Assembly: GCF_030161415.1 (NCBI RefSeq)
Contig: NZ_BSSU01000007.1
Location: 173,574 to 237,573 of the forward strand
From: Thalassotalea eurytherma
GTDB taxonomy: Bacteria; Pseudomonadota; Gammaproteobacteria; Enterobacterales; Alteromonadaceae
Length of the DNA stretch: 64,000 bases
Reading direction: 5' to 3'
Part shown: piece after piece, positions 36,158 to 47,592 of the stretch
Numbering within the stretch: the stretch's first letter is position 1
How the letters are laid out: each line of letters opens with the position of its first letter
Made by a program: the position numbers and the translations under genes
Notes under the pieces: generated by a model
The model's input: the letters and a program-made list of their open reading frames with translations, nothing else
Databases searched by the model: none
Told to the model about the DNA's origin: nothing

Positions 36158-38902
36158 TTAATGGGCTTGATCCCAGTTTTCACCAACACCAGCTTCGGCA
36201 ATGAGTGGGACAGACAAGCTCACTGCATCATTCATAATCGTAACGAGCTTTTCAACGGTTTCGTCGAGAATGTCCTGATGAATCTCAAAAATCAATTCAT
36301 CATGTACCTGCATTGTCATGGTTATGCGTTGATCATTTTTCTCTAATAGCCATGCGTGCACTGAAATCATAGCTTTTTTAATGATATCAGCTGCAGTACC
36401 TTGCATTGGTGCATTGATCGCCGCACGCTCAGCCGCTTTTTTACGAGCTTGGTTCTTAGACTTGATATCAGGTAAATACAGGCGACGCCCATAAAGTGTT
36501 TCTACATAGCCTTGTTCACTCGCTTTTTGACGAGTGTCTTCCATATAAGTTAAAACACCTGGATAACGCTTAAAGTATAAGTCCATATAATCTTGTGCTT
36601 GTTTACGACCAATACCTAATTGTTTAGATAAACCAAAGGCTGACATGCCGTATATCAATCCAAAGTTAATCGCTTTTGCACTGCGTCGTTGGTTTGTTGT
36701 GACTTCTTCTAGCGACACGTCAAAAATTTCTGCCGCAGTCGCTTGGTGAATATCTCGCCCTTGGCTAAACGCATTTACTAAGCCTTCATCTTGAGATAAA
36801 TGCGCCATAATACGTAATTCAATTTGAGAATAATCGATGGCTACAATCTTATGATCTGCTGGTGCAATAAAGGCCTGTCTGATCTTACGCCCTTCACTAC
36901 TACGAATCGGAATATTCTGTAAGTTAGGATCTGTAGAAGATAAACGACCAGTTGCCGCAACCGCTTGATGATAAGACGTATGAACACGCCCCGTTTTACT
37001 ACTGATCATTAACGGCAATTTATCGGTATACGTTGACTTCAACTTACTTAAACCACGGTGCTCTAAAATTAATTTAGGCAAAGGGTAATCTAACGCGAGC
37101 TCTTGCAGCACTTCTTCTGCAGTAGATGGAGCACCTTTTGGCGTTTTTTTGATTACAGGAATTTGTAAATCTTCAAATAAAATTTGCTGCAATTGTTTAG
37201 GCGAGCTTAAGTTAAATGCCTTACCAGCAATATTATGTGCCTCTACTTCAAGCTCTGCTAACCGACTACCAATCACATCACTTTGCTCATGTAATAAATC
37301 AGGGTCGATTAAAACGCCAGCTTGTTCCATGCTTGTTAATACAGGCATTAGTGGCATTTCAATATCATCGAATACAGACAATTGTAGTGTTGACTTAGCC
37401 AGTTTAGGATAAATAACTTGATGCAAACGCAAAGTAATATCAGCATCTTCAGCGGCGTAATGACCGGCTTTATCAATATCAATTTGGTTGAAGGTTAATT
37501 GTTTTGCACCTTTACCAGCAACTTCTTCAAACTTAACGGTTTGGTAGCCTAAATATTTATTTGCCAATGCATCCATGTTGTGGCGTGTTGCGACACTATT
37601 TAAGCAGTATGACTCAAGCATAGTGTCATAAGCGATCCCCTGAAGTTTAATATCATAATGACTGAGTACATTCGCATCGTACTTCAGGTTTTGACCTACT
37701 TTCTTAATTTCTTTGCTTTCTAATATTGGTTTTAGTTTGGCCAGTGCCTGTTCAAAATCAACTTGGATAGGCGCGCCTTCATAATCATGTGCCAATGGTA
37801 AATATGCAGCTTTACCGACTTCAACACTAAATGAAACACCAACTAACTTAGCAGCCATATAGTCGATCGATGTTGTTTCAGTATCAAAGGCAAAGACATC
37901 AGCCGATTTGATTTTTTCCAACCAAGCATCAAAAGCTTCATCAGTTAGAATAATGTCATATTCTGCATCGAGCTTTTCTGGCAAAGGTTCATCTTCTTCA
38001 GAATCATCGACAATTTGCTGAGTTCCAGCTTTGTCGCCTGCCTTAAGTTCAGCCAATAAACGTTTTAATTCAAACTGGCTATAAAGCTTTTCTAGTTTTT
38101 CAGTATTTGGAGCAGTCGGTAAAATTTGATCCACAGATTGATCTAACTCAACGTCTAACTTTATTGTTGCTAAATCATAAGAAAGCGGTAAACGTTCTAT
38201 TGCATTGCGAAGGTTTTCACCAATTTTACCTTTAATTTTATCGGCGTTTTCAATGACACCATTGAGTGTTTTATATTCCGTTAACCATTTAACCGCCGTT
38301 TTAGGGCCACATTTGTCAACGCCTGGAATGTTGTCGACTTTATCCCCCATTAGCGCAAGGTAGTCGATAATTTGATCTGCACGTACACCAAACTTTTCAA
38401 CAACACCATCAACATCCATAGCGGTGTTAGTCATGGTATTTATCAAGCTAACATGTGGCGTTACGAGTTGCGCCATATCTTTATCGCCTGTCGAAATAAT
38501 GGTGTCGATACCTTGTTGGTCAGCTTGGTTTGCTAGCGTACCAATGACATCATCAGCTTCAACGCCTTCTATCACCAATAATGGTAAGCCCATTGCTTCA
38601 ATGATCTCATGTAAAGGAGCAATTTGGCTGCGTAAATCTTCAGGCATTGGCGGGCGATTGGCTTTATATTCTGGGTACATGTCATTTCTGAATGTTTTAC
38701 CTTTCGCATCAAATACCACGACCACATTTCCTTGTGGATATTCTTTTTGCAAGCTCTTAATCATATTCAGTACACCGGTAATCGCACCCGTAGGTTGGCC
38801 ATCTGACGTTGATAGAGCTTGAAGATAAGGAACATGGTAGGCGCGGAAAAGATATGATGAGCCATCGACCAAGATAATTGGGGATAAGTTTGTCTTATTC
38901 AT
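36158..38902 (-). CDS. polA: DNA polymerase I
   Basis: 914 residues against 928 in E. coli. The 5'-3' exonuclease domain (about 1-300) begins PIILVDGSSYLFRAYH. The 3'-5' exonuclease (about 335-520) has FDTETTS and YAAEDADITLR, so proofreading looks intact. The polymerase domain has motif A VAIDYSQIELRIMAH, motif B RRSAKAINFGLIYG and motif C MQVHDELIFEI. The start is the ATG at 38902; the frame continues upstream to 39043, but that part is not polymerase-like. Fills gaps and processes Okazaki fragments and repair patches. Confidence 0.97.
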   Translation of the reverse strand: MNKTNLSPIILVDGSSYLFRAYHVPYLQALSTSDGQPTGAITGVLNMIKSLQKEYPQGNVVVVFDAKGKTFRNDMYPEYKANRPPMPEDLRSQIAPLHEIIEAMGLPLLVIEGVEADDVIGTLANQADQQGIDTIISTGDKDMAQLVTPHVSLINTMTNTAMDVDGVVEKFGVRADQIIDYLALMGDKVDNIPGVDKCGPKTAVKWLTEYKTLNGVIENADKIKGKIGENLRNAIERLPLSYDLATIKLDVELDQSVDQILPTAPNTEKLEKLYSQFELKRLLAELKAGDKAGTQQIVDDSEEDEPLPEKLDAEYDIILTDEAFDAWLEKIKSADVFAFDTETTSIDYMAAKLVGVSFSVEVGKAAYLPLAHDYEGAPIQVDFEQALAKLKPILESKEIKKVGQNLKYDANVLSHYDIKLQGIAYDTMLESYCLNSVATRHNMDALANKYLGYQTVKFEEVAGKGAKQLTFNQIDIDKAGHYAAEDADITLRLHQVIYPKLAKSTLQLSVFDDIEMPLMPVLTSMEQAGVLIDPDLLHEQSDVIGSRLAELEVEAHNIAGKAFNLSSPKQLQQILFEDLQIPVIKKTPKGAPSTAEEVLQELALDYPLPKLILEHRGLSKLKSTYTDKLPLMISSKTGRVHTSYHQAVAATGRLSSTDPNLQNIPIRSSEGRKIRQAFIAPADHKIVAIDYSQIELRIMAHLSQDEGLVNAFSQGRDIHQATAAEIFDVSLEEVTTNQRRSAKAINFGLIYGMSAFGLSKQLGIGRKQAQDYMDLYFKRYPGVLTYMEDTRQKASEQGYVETLYGRRLYLPDIKSKNQARKKAAERAAINAPMQGTAADIIKKAMISVHAWLLEKNDQRITMTMQVHDELIFEIHQDILDETVEKLVTIMNDAVSLSVPLIAEAGVGENWDQAH

Positions 38903-39389
38903 GTGATTGTATTTGGTGACAAAATAATGGGGTAAGCATGCCACAAACAGCGCGTACTCTCCACCGATATTGACGACAGTGGAAATAATCAGACCCACCT
39001 GTGGATAACTCTGTGCAAAAGCCACGAGAAATGCGACATACAAAAAGTCAATTTGATGTCGTTTATTTAACTATGCAATTGATTTTATTAAAAAAAGGTA
39101 AGACAAAGTTCCTTTTTTAAACACATTTCTTGTTTTTGTTTTTTTGTGAATAAAAATTTTTTATCCATTTTTATTTTGTTCGTTTTTACAGCAGAGACGC
39201 AAAAACGAGTTAAAAAGGTTAACAGAATCGAGAGGGAATACCAGCTAATTATTAAAACTTTTTTAAATTAATATGACAGATTAAAAGAACAAAAAAACAT
39301 AAGCCATAAGATACAAGGCCTGACTAAAAATACGAAAAAAACGGTAGGTAAAATTGGGTCACTCACTACCGTTTTTTTACGATTTTTTA
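38903..39389. other. Intergenic region between gor and polA
   Basis: 487 bp, very AT-rich with several T tracts (for example around 39110-39190). It holds the gor terminator at 39335-39378 and must contain the polA promoter, which I could not place with confidence. No small gene or repeat is evident. A Spot 42-type gene, sometimes beside polA, was looked for and not seen. Confidence 0.5.
39335..39378 (-). terminator. Rho-independent terminator after gor
   Basis: Thirteen-bp stem AAAAAAACGGTAG/CTACCGTTTTTTT with an 18-nt loop, 12 bp after the gor stop, with a T run on the minus strand. Confidence 0.8.
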
Positions 39390-40745
39390 TTAACGCATTG
39401 TCACGAATTCTTCAGCCGATGTTGGGTGAATAGCAACAGTATTATCAAAGTCAGCTTTAGTTGCCCCCATTTTAAGCGCAACAGCAAAACCCTGTAGTAA
39501 TTCATCACTACCAAAGCCAATTGAATGTATACCAACAATCTTCTCTTCTTTACCAACACACACAAGTTTCATGCGTGTTGGATCACGATAATCTTCTGTC
39601 ATCGCTTGGTACAACGCGGTAAATTGCGAGCTGTATACTTTAACTTGGTCTTCGCTATATTGAGCAATCGCTTCAGGCTCTGATAAGCCTACGGTGCCAA
39701 TCACAGGGTGGCTAAACACAACCGTAGCTACGTTTTCATAATCCAAATGCTCATACGGTTTGTTGTTAAACAAGCGTTCAGATAAACGTCGTCCAGCCGC
39801 AACTGCCGTTGGCGTCAATTGAATACGCCCAGTGTTATCACCAACAGCAAAAATGTGTTCAACATTGGTGTTTTGATATTTGTCAGTAGGAATAAAGCCT
39901 TTTTCATCAAGGTTTACGCCAGTAACCTCTAGATTTAGATTATCTGTTGCTGGCTCACGGCCAATCGCCCAAACAAGCTGTTCTACTGGCGCTAGTTGTT
40001 TACCATTTTCTAAATGAACGACTAGCTTACCGTCACTTAGTTTTTCAATTTTAGTTGGCACACTATGGTTGTGAAGTGTTGGGCCATGTTTAGCCATTTG
40101 CTCAACTAACGTATCACTTAACATAGGATCAAAATTTCTCAATGGTTTTTCTTTACGAACAATCAAGTCAGTTTTCGTGCCCAATGCATGGAAAACACCA
40201 GCAAGCTCGACAGCAATATAACCAGCACCAACGACTGCTACACTAGTTGGTTGCTCTGTTAGTGCAAAAAAACCATTTGAATCAATACCATACTCTGCAC
40301 CTGGTATTTGCGGTATAGATGGTCGGCCACCTGTTGCAATTAAGAACTTGTCCGCCGTATATTGCTGGCCGTCTACTTCAATTGTATTGGCGTTAACAAA
40401 TCGCGCAAAGCCATTGATTAAAGTAACATTATTACTATCAAAACCTCGCTGATAGGCCGCATGAATACGTTCAATGTAGGCTTCTCTGTTACCAACCATA
40501 CGTTGCCACGAGTAGCCCTGTTGAGAAACGTCAAAACCATAGTCATGGCTGTATTTTAACGCATCGGAAATTTGCCCTGCATACCACATGGCTTTCTTGG
40601 GTACACAACCAACGTTTACACAAGTACCGCCAACTGCGTTTGCCTCAACGATAGCGACTTTTTGACCATGCATTGCTGCTCTGTTAGCAGACGCAATGCC
40701 ACCACTACCGCCACCTATGGCAATATAATCAAAATGATTAGACAT
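39390..40745 (-). CDS. gor: Glutathione-disulfide reductase
   Basis: 451 residues, the usual length. FAD site GGGSGG at 11-16; redox disulfide in [13 protein letters not shown] (Cys 42 and 47); NADPH site [12 protein letters not shown]; second FAD motif FAVGD; catalytic His-Glu pair in IHPTSAEE at the C-terminus. Reduces glutathione disulfide with NADPH in the cytoplasm, supporting redox defence along with the peroxiredoxin encoded later in the window. Confidence 0.95.
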   Translation of the reverse strand: MSNHFDYIAIGGGSGGIASANRAAMHGQKVAIVEANAVGGTCVNVGCVPKKAMWYAGQISDALKYSHDYGFDVSQQGYSWQRMVGNREAYIERIHAAYQRGFDSNNVTLINGFARFVNANTIEVDGQQYTADKFLIATGGRPSIPQIPGAEYGIDSNGFFALTEQPTSVAVVGAGYIAVELAGVFHALGTKTDLIVRKEKPLRNFDPMLSDTLVEQMAKHGPTLHNHSVPTKIEKLSDGKLVVHLENGKQLAPVEQLVWAIGREPATDNLNLEVTGVNLDEKGFIPTDKYQNTNVEHIFAVGDNTGRIQLTPTAVAAGRRLSERLFNNKPYEHLDYENVATVVFSHPVIGTVGLSEPEAIAQYSEDQVKVYSSQFTALYQAMTEDYRDPTRMKLVCVGKEEKIVGIHSIGFGSDELLQGFAVALKMGATKADFDNTVAIHPTSAEEFVTMR

Positions 40746-40834
40746 AATTAACCTTCACGTGTTTTGAATGCTTGAAGTAATAGTTGGGCATAAAGTGTCG
40801 AATTACAAGCATTGCCACAAGAATATCAGCCAAC

Positions 40835-43800
40835 TTAGGTGTCTCTATATTCTTTTGCAAGCCTATCACCAATATCCTGTGCTGGTATTGGTTTACTAAA
40901 TAAGTAGCCTTGAATGTAACGACAACCCAGGCTTGTTAAGTAATCAAGTTGTTGTTGTGTTTCAACACCTTCAGCAACACAGCGCTTATTTAAGCTATTG
41001 GCAAGTACTAAGGTTGCGTCAACAATCGCTTGATCTGTAGGGTCTTCACCAATACCCGCTGTAAAGCTGCGATCAACTTTAATAATATCGAGAGGTAGTT
41101 GCTTTAAATAACCCAGTGACGAATAACCAGTACCAAAATCATCTAAAGCGAGCTCTATCCCCATTTGTTTAAGCTCATTCATGGTTTCAGTGACCTTATC
41201 TGGCTCTTTGATCAATGCAGACTCGGTTATCTCTATTTTCAATGCGCGCGCTGGTAAGTCGAATTTTTCTAATAAACAACGTACCTGACGTATCAATTCT
41301 TTATCATTGAAGTGCACCGCTGATACGTTTAGCGATAGATAAAAGTCAGGCACGATTTGACGCCAAGCCTTAACGTGTTCTAGACCTTTAGTTAATGATG
41401 TAACCGTCATTTCACCAATTAGTCCAAGCTCTTCAGCCATGGGAATAAATTGAATCGGTGAAATCATGCCGTCTTTCGTTGGCCAACGCAGTAGTAATTC
41501 AACACCAACACTTTTCTTATTTTGGGTATCGATAATAGGTTGGTAATAATTAACAAATTGACTTTCTGCGAGCGCAAATTTTAGACGCGTTTCTTGTTTT
41601 ACTCGCTCAGCAACTTGCTCATTCATTTGTTCAGTAAAAAACTGAAAGTGATTGCGCCCATTTTGTTTTGCATGATACATGGCAATGTCTGCACTTCTGA
41701 GCAACTCAGCAGAATCATTGGCATTAAACGGGGAAATAGCGATACCAATACTCGCGCCAATAGTGACGATATGTTCGATTAACGTGAACGGCTGTGCTAA
41801 ACAATCAATGATGCTTTGTGCAATTCTTGCAACATCTTTCATTTGCTCATAGTTTTCAATCAACACAACAAACTCATCACCACCTAAGCGGGCAATGGTA
41901 TCTTCTGTGCGCAACGCATTTTTTAGGCGTTCGGTGACAACTCTCAATAGCATGTCGCCATAGTCATGTCCTAGGCTGTCGTTAACTTGTTTGAATCTAT
42001 CTAGGTCGATAAACAGTAATGCCATCTCTGAATTATGGCGCTGCACAACCATCATGGCATGTTCAATTCGATCAAGTAACAGCGTCCTATTTGGCAGCCC
42101 TGTTAAATGATCGTAATTGGCCATATAGCGAAGCTCTTGCTCGGCATTTTTTTGCGCCGTAATGTCCGTAATCAAGCATACATAGTGCTGTTGTTTATCA
42201 TGTTGCGATACACCCACCGTGATATTAATAAGCACATGATATTCTTTGCCGCCTTCAATGGTGACTAGCTCGTCGCCACGCCAACTTTCACCTGGCGAGA
42301 GTGCTTGAATTAACTCGATATAATGCTGTCGCTTGGTTGGAGGGAGTGTTGCTGCAAACTTAGCGATAGGTAAGTCTTCTTGTTCCCAACCAAATACGTC
42401 ACGAATCGCTTGGTTAGCGGTTATTTTCGTTAGATCGTGATTAAGAATAACCACCCAATCTTTTGTTTGAGCGAAAGCTTCCCCGTAATATTGTGCCCTT
42501 TCCTCATCGGCTCTCGTTTCCGTAATATTGGTATAAGAGCCTGTTACACGATTAGGTTTACCACTTTGATCAAGGGATACAATTTTTCCAAGGTCTTTAA
42601 ACCATAACCAATCACCGTTTTCAGCCTTTAGACGATAGGTACAAGCAAAGTTTTCATTAAGATCGGCACGTTGTAAAAACTTTTGCCAAGCACTAAGAAA
42701 TTCAGTTTTATCTTCTGCATGAATCAAATCGAGGTGTTGTGAAAAATGATAAGCACTTTCTGCATAGCGATAACCCAATTCTTGGTTGATTCTTTGTGAA
42801 AACAGCATATTATCGCCAGCCTGCCAATCCCAGACATCGCTATTGCTGCCTTTAAGTGCCAGCTGTAATCGATTCTCACGGTATTTAACTTCTTCATGGG
42901 CTTTTAGTAACGCTAATTGACGCAAGCGGCGTCGATAAATAGTCAGCGATAAAAGCGTTAATACGACAATTGTATATAGTGTATAAGCTAAAGGAGAGCT
43001 CCATGGCGCATAGGAAACAGCAAAGTGAATATTAAGAGGCTTAGATTCAACACCAGAATCAGGCGACACAGAAGTCACCTTTAATGTATGTTTACCAGAG
43101 GCTAAGCGAGGAAAAACAACAAAGTTATCTTTTGTTGCTGGGAACCTAATTGACTCAGGACCTTGGAGTTCAAAAACATATTTTTGTTCCCCCATATTTA
43201 AGAAATCAAAGTCAGTAAATTCAATGCGCACCCCGACATCATCGTAGTTCAATGGCACAGTGATATTTTGAGAGGTGTATAGTGGGAATGCTTTTTCCGT
43301 TGATAGCACTTGAAAATTAGAGATTTGCACATCAAAAATCTGTTTTTCTTCCGACAGTTTTTTTAACAATATTGGATCGACGAGGCTAAAGCCTGCAGTA
43401 GAGCCAAAAGCCATATGACCATTAGTTAATTTTAACACCGCACCTAAATTAAATTCCTTTCCTACTAGGCCGTCTAGCTCGTTGAAATGACGTATTTCTT
43501 TAGTTTTGGGGTCAATCGAGTAAATACCATTATGACTACTAAACCATATATCACCTGCACTATCTGCTATCAAACCATAGACATTATTATTGATATCATG
43601 ACTTTTATAGTTTATTTCAGTGATTAATTGATAACTTGATGCATCTAAAACGATAATCCCATCGCCGTATGTGGCTAGCCAAAGCTGGTTATACTCGTCG
43701 ATATATGAATTGATAAAAGGAGACCATTCAGCACCAGCAACACCAGCATTATCATAGACTTTTATCGTCTGTTGAGTGTCTACATTCAATGTATAAAGCG

Positions 43801-45379
43801 CATTGCCACTTGAAAACAAAACATGATGTTCATCTAGTTTTTGTAGAAAATATCCTAAGTTGCCTTTTAGGCCGTTCTCCTCAAAGTGATAGCGTTTTAC
43901 TATCGCCCGCTGATTAAAATCAATAACAACTATTTCATCTCGACTGATATACCAGCCAATATTATTTTCATCAAAAATGAGTTGATTATAGTCACCATTG
44001 AGTAGCGACTTTATCTCAGACTTATTATCAAAGAAATCAACATAGCCACTTTGCATATCTAAAAGGTAACTGTTGTAACCCGTTATGACAAGTAGCTCAT
44101 CTTGATTGATAAACCTCAACTGATATACATGGTTTTCGCCATACATGTAATTGTCGGTTAGATCTTGGTAATAATGGCGGTAATCATTGGTTTGAAGATT
44201 CTTTTTCGTTAAACCGTTAGACGTACCTATCCATAATTCATCAGGGTTAGTTGGCGACTGCTCAAAGCCCCAAACATCGCCAACCGGTAAACTGTTTATG
44301 GTATTGCGAGAATAGACCGTATTGTCAATTGCAGCACTAGGCTTACTTAACACCAATAAGCCACGAGAGCTTGTACTTAACCACAACCGTCCTAGATGAT
44401 CACTCGATACATGGATCACACGTTCATCACTAATTTTATCGGATAGTTGGTTGGCGGTTGTAACTAACTCTATGCGATTACTGTTTAGCCGATAGGCATA
44501 TAAGCCTTGTTCGGTAGCCACATAAAGCGAGTTATCAAGTAAGTGAAAATCCCACACCGAGGCACTGCTTTCAATCTGTTGATATGCAAAAGACTCGTCG
44601 CTACCAGCAACTTGTTTTAATGCTTGAAAATTTGCCGAATAAATACCGCGGTTAGTACCAATATATAGGGTGCCTTCAATATCGATAATTAAACGGTATA
44701 TTTTGTTAGCTTCCAAAATAAGCTTTTGATCTGATTGCTGGTTAGGTAATACGAGCGGCAACTTCACTAAGGTTGATTTGGCTAAATCATAGATATATAA
44801 ACCTTCTCGGGTACCAATAATTGCCGTATTGTCATGCACTAAAAACGATAGCACCGCATAAGGTGTTTGAAACTTACCACTAAGTTCGGCTAATTGAGTG
44901 ACTTGATACGAATGAACATCAACACTTAGCAGCGATGTAGAAGTCAACATCAACAGCTTGTTGTTATCGGCCAACGCTATTGAAATAATATAATCATCAA
45001 AGCGATTTGACGGAGCATAAACGGAACGATAGTCATTGGTTTCTGGATTAAAAAACACTAAGCCTTTTTTTTCTAATACCAGCCAAATATTGCTATTCGT
45101 ATCCTGCAAAATATCTTGAGCAATATCATCGGCAAAAACATCGTCTGGCCCCTTAAAGGATCTAAATCGATAGCCATCAAAGAGATCAACGCCATTCTCA
45201 TTTAATGCCCAGATATAACCTTTTTTATCTTGAATTAGTTGATTAATCGTTCCTTGGGATAAGCCACTATCTGTGTCTAAATGCACAACTTTATGGTACT
45301 CATCTGCCTTGGCGACCACAGCCAATAAAAAAGCGAAAAATAAAACAGAAAGCCTAATCACTTCACTCACACCAACCAC
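40835..45379 (-). CDS. Propeller sensor with PAS, GGDEF and EAL domains
   Basis: 1514 residues. An exported N-terminal signal is followed by two seven-bladed-type reg_prop propellers (about 30-690; repeats such as DKKGYIWALNENGVDLFDG and LGRLWLSTSSRGL). A Y_Y_Y domain spans about 695-785, a membrane helix about 790-810 and two PAS domains about 830-1080. The GGDEF domain (about 1085-1245) has intact RLGGDEF, and the EAL domain (about 1260-1505) shows ELLLRW in place of EALLRW, with IEITES, DDFGTGYSSL, IKVDRSF and AEGVET retained. It should sense a periplasmic ligand and control c-di-GMP by both synthesis and breakdown. Ligand unknown; similar propellers bind sugars in Bacteroides hybrid regulators. 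Confidence 0.9.
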   Translation of the reverse strand: MVGVSEVIRLSVLFFAFLLAVVAKADEYHKVVHLDTDSGLSQGTINQLIQDKKGYIWALNENGVDLFDGYRFRSFKGPDDVFADDIAQDILQDTNSNIWLVLEKKGLVFFNPETNDYRSVYAPSNRFDDYIISIALADNNKLLMLTSTSLLSVDVHSYQVTQLAELSGKFQTPYAVLSFLVHDNTAIIGTREGLYIYDLAKSTLVKLPLVLPNQQSDQKLILEANKIYRLIIDIEGTLYIGTNRGIYSANFQALKQVAGSDESFAYQQIESSASVWDFHLLDNSLYVATEQGLYAYRLNSNRIELVTTANQLSDKISDERVIHVSSDHLGRLWLSTSSRGLLVLSKPSAAIDNTVYSRNTINSLPVGDVWGFEQSPTNPDELWIGTSNGLTKKNLQTNDYRHYYQDLTDNYMYGENHVYQLRFINQDELLVITGYNSYLLDMQSGYVDFFDNKSEIKSLLNGDYNQLIFDENNIGWYISRDEIVVIDFNQRAIVKRYHFEENGLKGNLGYFLQKLDEHHVLFSSGNALYTLNVDTQQTIKVYDNAGVAGAEWSPFINSYIDEYNQLWLATYGDGIIVLDASSYQLITEINYKSHDINNNVYGLIADSAGDIWFSSHNGIYSIDPKTKEIRHFNELDGLVGKEFNLGAVLKLTNGHMAFGSTAGFSLVDPILLKKLSEEKQIFDVQISNFQVLSTEKAFPLYTSQNITVPLNYDDVGVRIEFTDFDFLNMGEQKYVFELQGPESIRFPATKDNFVVFPRLASGKHTLKVTSVSPDSGVESKPLNIHFAVSYAPWSSPLAYTLYTIVVLTLLSLTIYRRRLRQLALLKAHEEVKYRENRLQLALKGSNSDVWDWQAGDNMLFSQRINQELGYRYAESAYHFSQHLDLIHAEDKTEFLSAWQKFLQRADLNENFACTYRLKAENGDWLWFKDLGKIVSLDQSGKPNRVTGSYTNITETRADEERAQYYGEAFAQTKDWVVILNHDLTKITANQAIRDVFGWEQEDLPIAKFAATLPPTKRQHYIELIQALSPGESWRGDELVTIEGGKEYHVLINITVGVSQHDKQQHYVCLITDITAQKNAEQELRYMANYDHLTGLPNRTLLLDRIEHAMMVVQRHNSEMALLFIDLDRFKQVNDSLGHDYGDMLLRVVTERLKNALRTEDTIARLGGDEFVVLIENYEQMKDVARIAQSIIDCLAQPFTLIEHIVTIGASIGIAISPFNANDSAELLRSADIAMYHAKQNGRNHFQFFTEQMNEQVAERVKQETRLKFALAESQFVNYYQPIIDTQNKKSVGVELLLRWPTKDGMISPIQFIPMAEELGLIGEMTVTSLTKGLEHVKAWRQIVPDFYLSLNVSAVHFNDKELIRQVRCLLEKFDLPARALKIEITESALIKEPDKVTETMNELKQMGIELALDDFGTGYSSLGYLKQLPLDIIKVDRSFTAGIGEDPTDQAIVDATLVLANSLNKRCVAEGVETQQQLDYLTSLGCRYIQGYLFSKPIPAQDIGDRLAKEYRDT

Positions 45380-45552
45380 TTTTTGAATAACAGCAATGTA
45401 ACATTTTGCTACAGCACAAGTTTCATTATAGATTACAAAAAAATAAACCTATTATCTATAAGGTTTTATCATGGATAAACACAGAATAAATGCTTGAATT
45501 TATGCTTATTCGTCACTACATATTAACTATCATGAACAACAATAAGCTCTTT

Positions 45553-47592
45553 ATGACAAACGCATCACTACAATCGGATTTATTACCCCAATTCTCAAAC
45601 ATTCAACCTTCAGCAATTAAAACAAATGTCGCCTCTGCCATTGAACATTGCAAAACCGTGATTGAAAGTGCATTGGCAAACAACGAGCACTACACTTGGC
45701 AAAACCTTATTATGGTGATTGACGATGCTGACGACAAGTTAAGTCGCTTATGGTCACCGATTGGCCACTTAAACTCAGTAAAAAGTAGTGATGAACTGCG
45801 TGAAGCCTATGAATCGTGCTTACCACTACTATCGGAATACTCGACGTTTGTTGGTCAACATAAAGGCTTATACCAAGCTTATGAACAAATCGCGCACAGC
45901 GAAGCGTTCTCATCGCTGACACCACCGCAGCAAAAAGTGATTAACGACGCGCTGCGCGATTTCAAACTCTCTGGTATTGCTTTACCGCAAGCCGAACAAG
46001 CGCGTTATGGCGAAATCGTTACGCGATTATCTGAGTTAGGTTCAACATTTAGTAATAATTTACTCGACGCGACTCAAGCATTCACAGTAACTATTGAAAG
46101 TGAAGGTGAATTATCTGGTCTGCCACAAAGCGCGAAAGATGCTGCAAAAGAACTAGCCAACAGCAAAGATAAATCTGGTTGGTTATTCACTTTGGATTTT
46201 CCAAGTTATTTACCTGTCATGATGTACGCTGATAACGAGTCATTGCGCGAAACCATGTACCGAGCCTTTGCTACACGTGCGTCTGAACAAGGTCCTAACG
46301 CTGGTGAATATGACAATTCAGCTGTGATGAGCGAGATCCTCGAATTGAGACATGAGCTTGCTCAACTATTAGGCTTTAGTAACTTTGCTGAAAAGTCGTT
46401 AGCAACAAAAATGGCGTCATCACCTGATGAGGTTTTTGGTTTTTTACATGATTTAGCCAACAAATCAAAGGCACAAGGCCAGAATGATTACCAAGAGCTG
46501 ATTGCATTTGCCAAAGAAAAACACAACAAAACTGATCTACATGCATGGGATTTACCTTATTACAGCGAAAAGCTTAAACAAGATCGTTACGCAATTTCTG
46601 ACGAACAATTACGACCATACTTTCCTGAAGAGCGCGCAGTAAATGGGCTTTTCACAGTAGTACACAAACTATTCAATATCACTATCAAGCAACGCAATGA
46701 TATTGATGTATGGCATGAAGACGTCAAATTTTTTGATATTTTTGACGAAACGAATCAACTGCGCGGTAGCTTCTATCTCGACCTTTATGCACGAGAGAAA
46801 AAGCGTGGTGGCGCCTGGATGGACGAATGTGTTTGTCGTCGTGAATTAGCTGATGGCAGCATTCAATTACCTGTCGCTTACCTTACTTGTAACTTCAATC
46901 GCCCTGTTGGCGATAAACCTGCACTATTTACACACGACGAAGTGGTCACCTTATTCCACGAATTTGGTCATGGCATTCACCATATGCTAACTAAAATTGG
47001 TGATAGTGGTGTTTCAGGTATTAACGGCGTGCCATGGGATGCGGTTGAGCTACCAAGTCAGTTTTTAGAAAACTGGTGTTGGCAACCTGAAGCATTAGCT
47101 TTCATCTCTGGTCATTACGAAACCAATGAGCCGTTACCGCAAGATTTACTCGATAAAATGTTAGCGGCTAAAAACTTTCAATCAGCGATGCAAATGCTAC
47201 GCCAGCTAGAGTTCAGCCTGTTTGACTTTACCATGCACGCCAATTATTCACCGGCACGTGGTGATGAAATTCAAAAAGTATTAAATGAGATACGTCAGCA
47301 AGTTGCGGTAATAAAAGCCCCTGAATTTAATCGTTTCCAACATAGCTTTGGTCATATCTTTGGTGGCGGATATGCTGCGGGTTATTACAGCTATAAATGG
47401 GCTGAAGTATTGTCAGCAGATGCTTTTTCTAAATTTGAAGAAGAAGGCATTTTTAACGCGGATACCGGTCATGCATTCTTGACCAATATTCTTGAGAAAG
47501 GTGGTTCTCAAGAGCCTGCTGAATTGTTTATGGCCTTCCGTGGCAGAGAGCCAGAAATAGGTGCTCTTTTACGTCATAGCGGAATTGAATAA
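45553..47592 (+). CDS. prlC: Oligopeptidase A
   Basis: M3-family zinc endopeptidase of 679 residues that clears signal-peptide fragments and small peptides in the cytoplasm. The zinc motif HEFGH begins at residue 469, the same number as in E. coli PrlC, which supports the ATG at 45553 (MTNASLQSDLLPQF). Earlier in-frame codons at 45490 and 45532 would add residues not in the family. The stop overlaps the next start by one base (TAATG), so the glycosylase and rsmJ are probably co-transcribed. Confidence 0.95.
   Translation: MTNASLQSDLLPQFSNIQPSAIKTNVASAIEHCKTVIESALANNEHYTWQNLIMVIDDADDKLSRLWSPIGHLNSVKSSDELREAYESCLPLLSEYSTFVGQHKGLYQAYEQIAHSEAFSSLTPPQQKVINDALRDFKLSGIALPQAEQARYGEIVTRLSELGSTFSNNLLDATQAFTVTIESEGELSGLPQSAKDAAKELANSKDKSGWLFTLDFPSYLPVMMYADNESLRETMYRAFATRASEQGPNAGEYDNSAVMSEILELRHELAQLLGFSNFAEKSLATKMASSPDEVFGFLHDLANKSKAQGQNDYQELIAFAKEKHNKTDLHAWDLPYYSEKLKQDRYAISDEQLRPYFPEERAVNGLFTVVHKLFNITIKQRNDIDVWHEDVKFFDIFDETNQLRGSFYLDLYAREKKRGGAWMDECVCRRELADGSIQLPVAYLTCNFNRPVGDKPALFTHDEVVTLFHEFGHGIHHMLTKIGDSGVSGINGVPWDAVELPSQFLENWCWQPEALAFISGHYETNEPLPQDLLDKMLAAKNFQSAMQMLRQLEFSLFDFTMHANYSPARGDEIQKVLNEIRQQVAVIKAPEFNRFQHSFGHIFGGGYAAGYYSYKWAEVLSADAFSKFEEEGIFNADTGHAFLTNILEKGGSQEPAELFMAFRGREPEIGALLRHSGIE

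Noticed and set aside
36143..36346. Plus-strand frame overlapping the 3' end of polA
   Set aside because: It is antisense to the conserved polymerase C-terminus and has no independent support.
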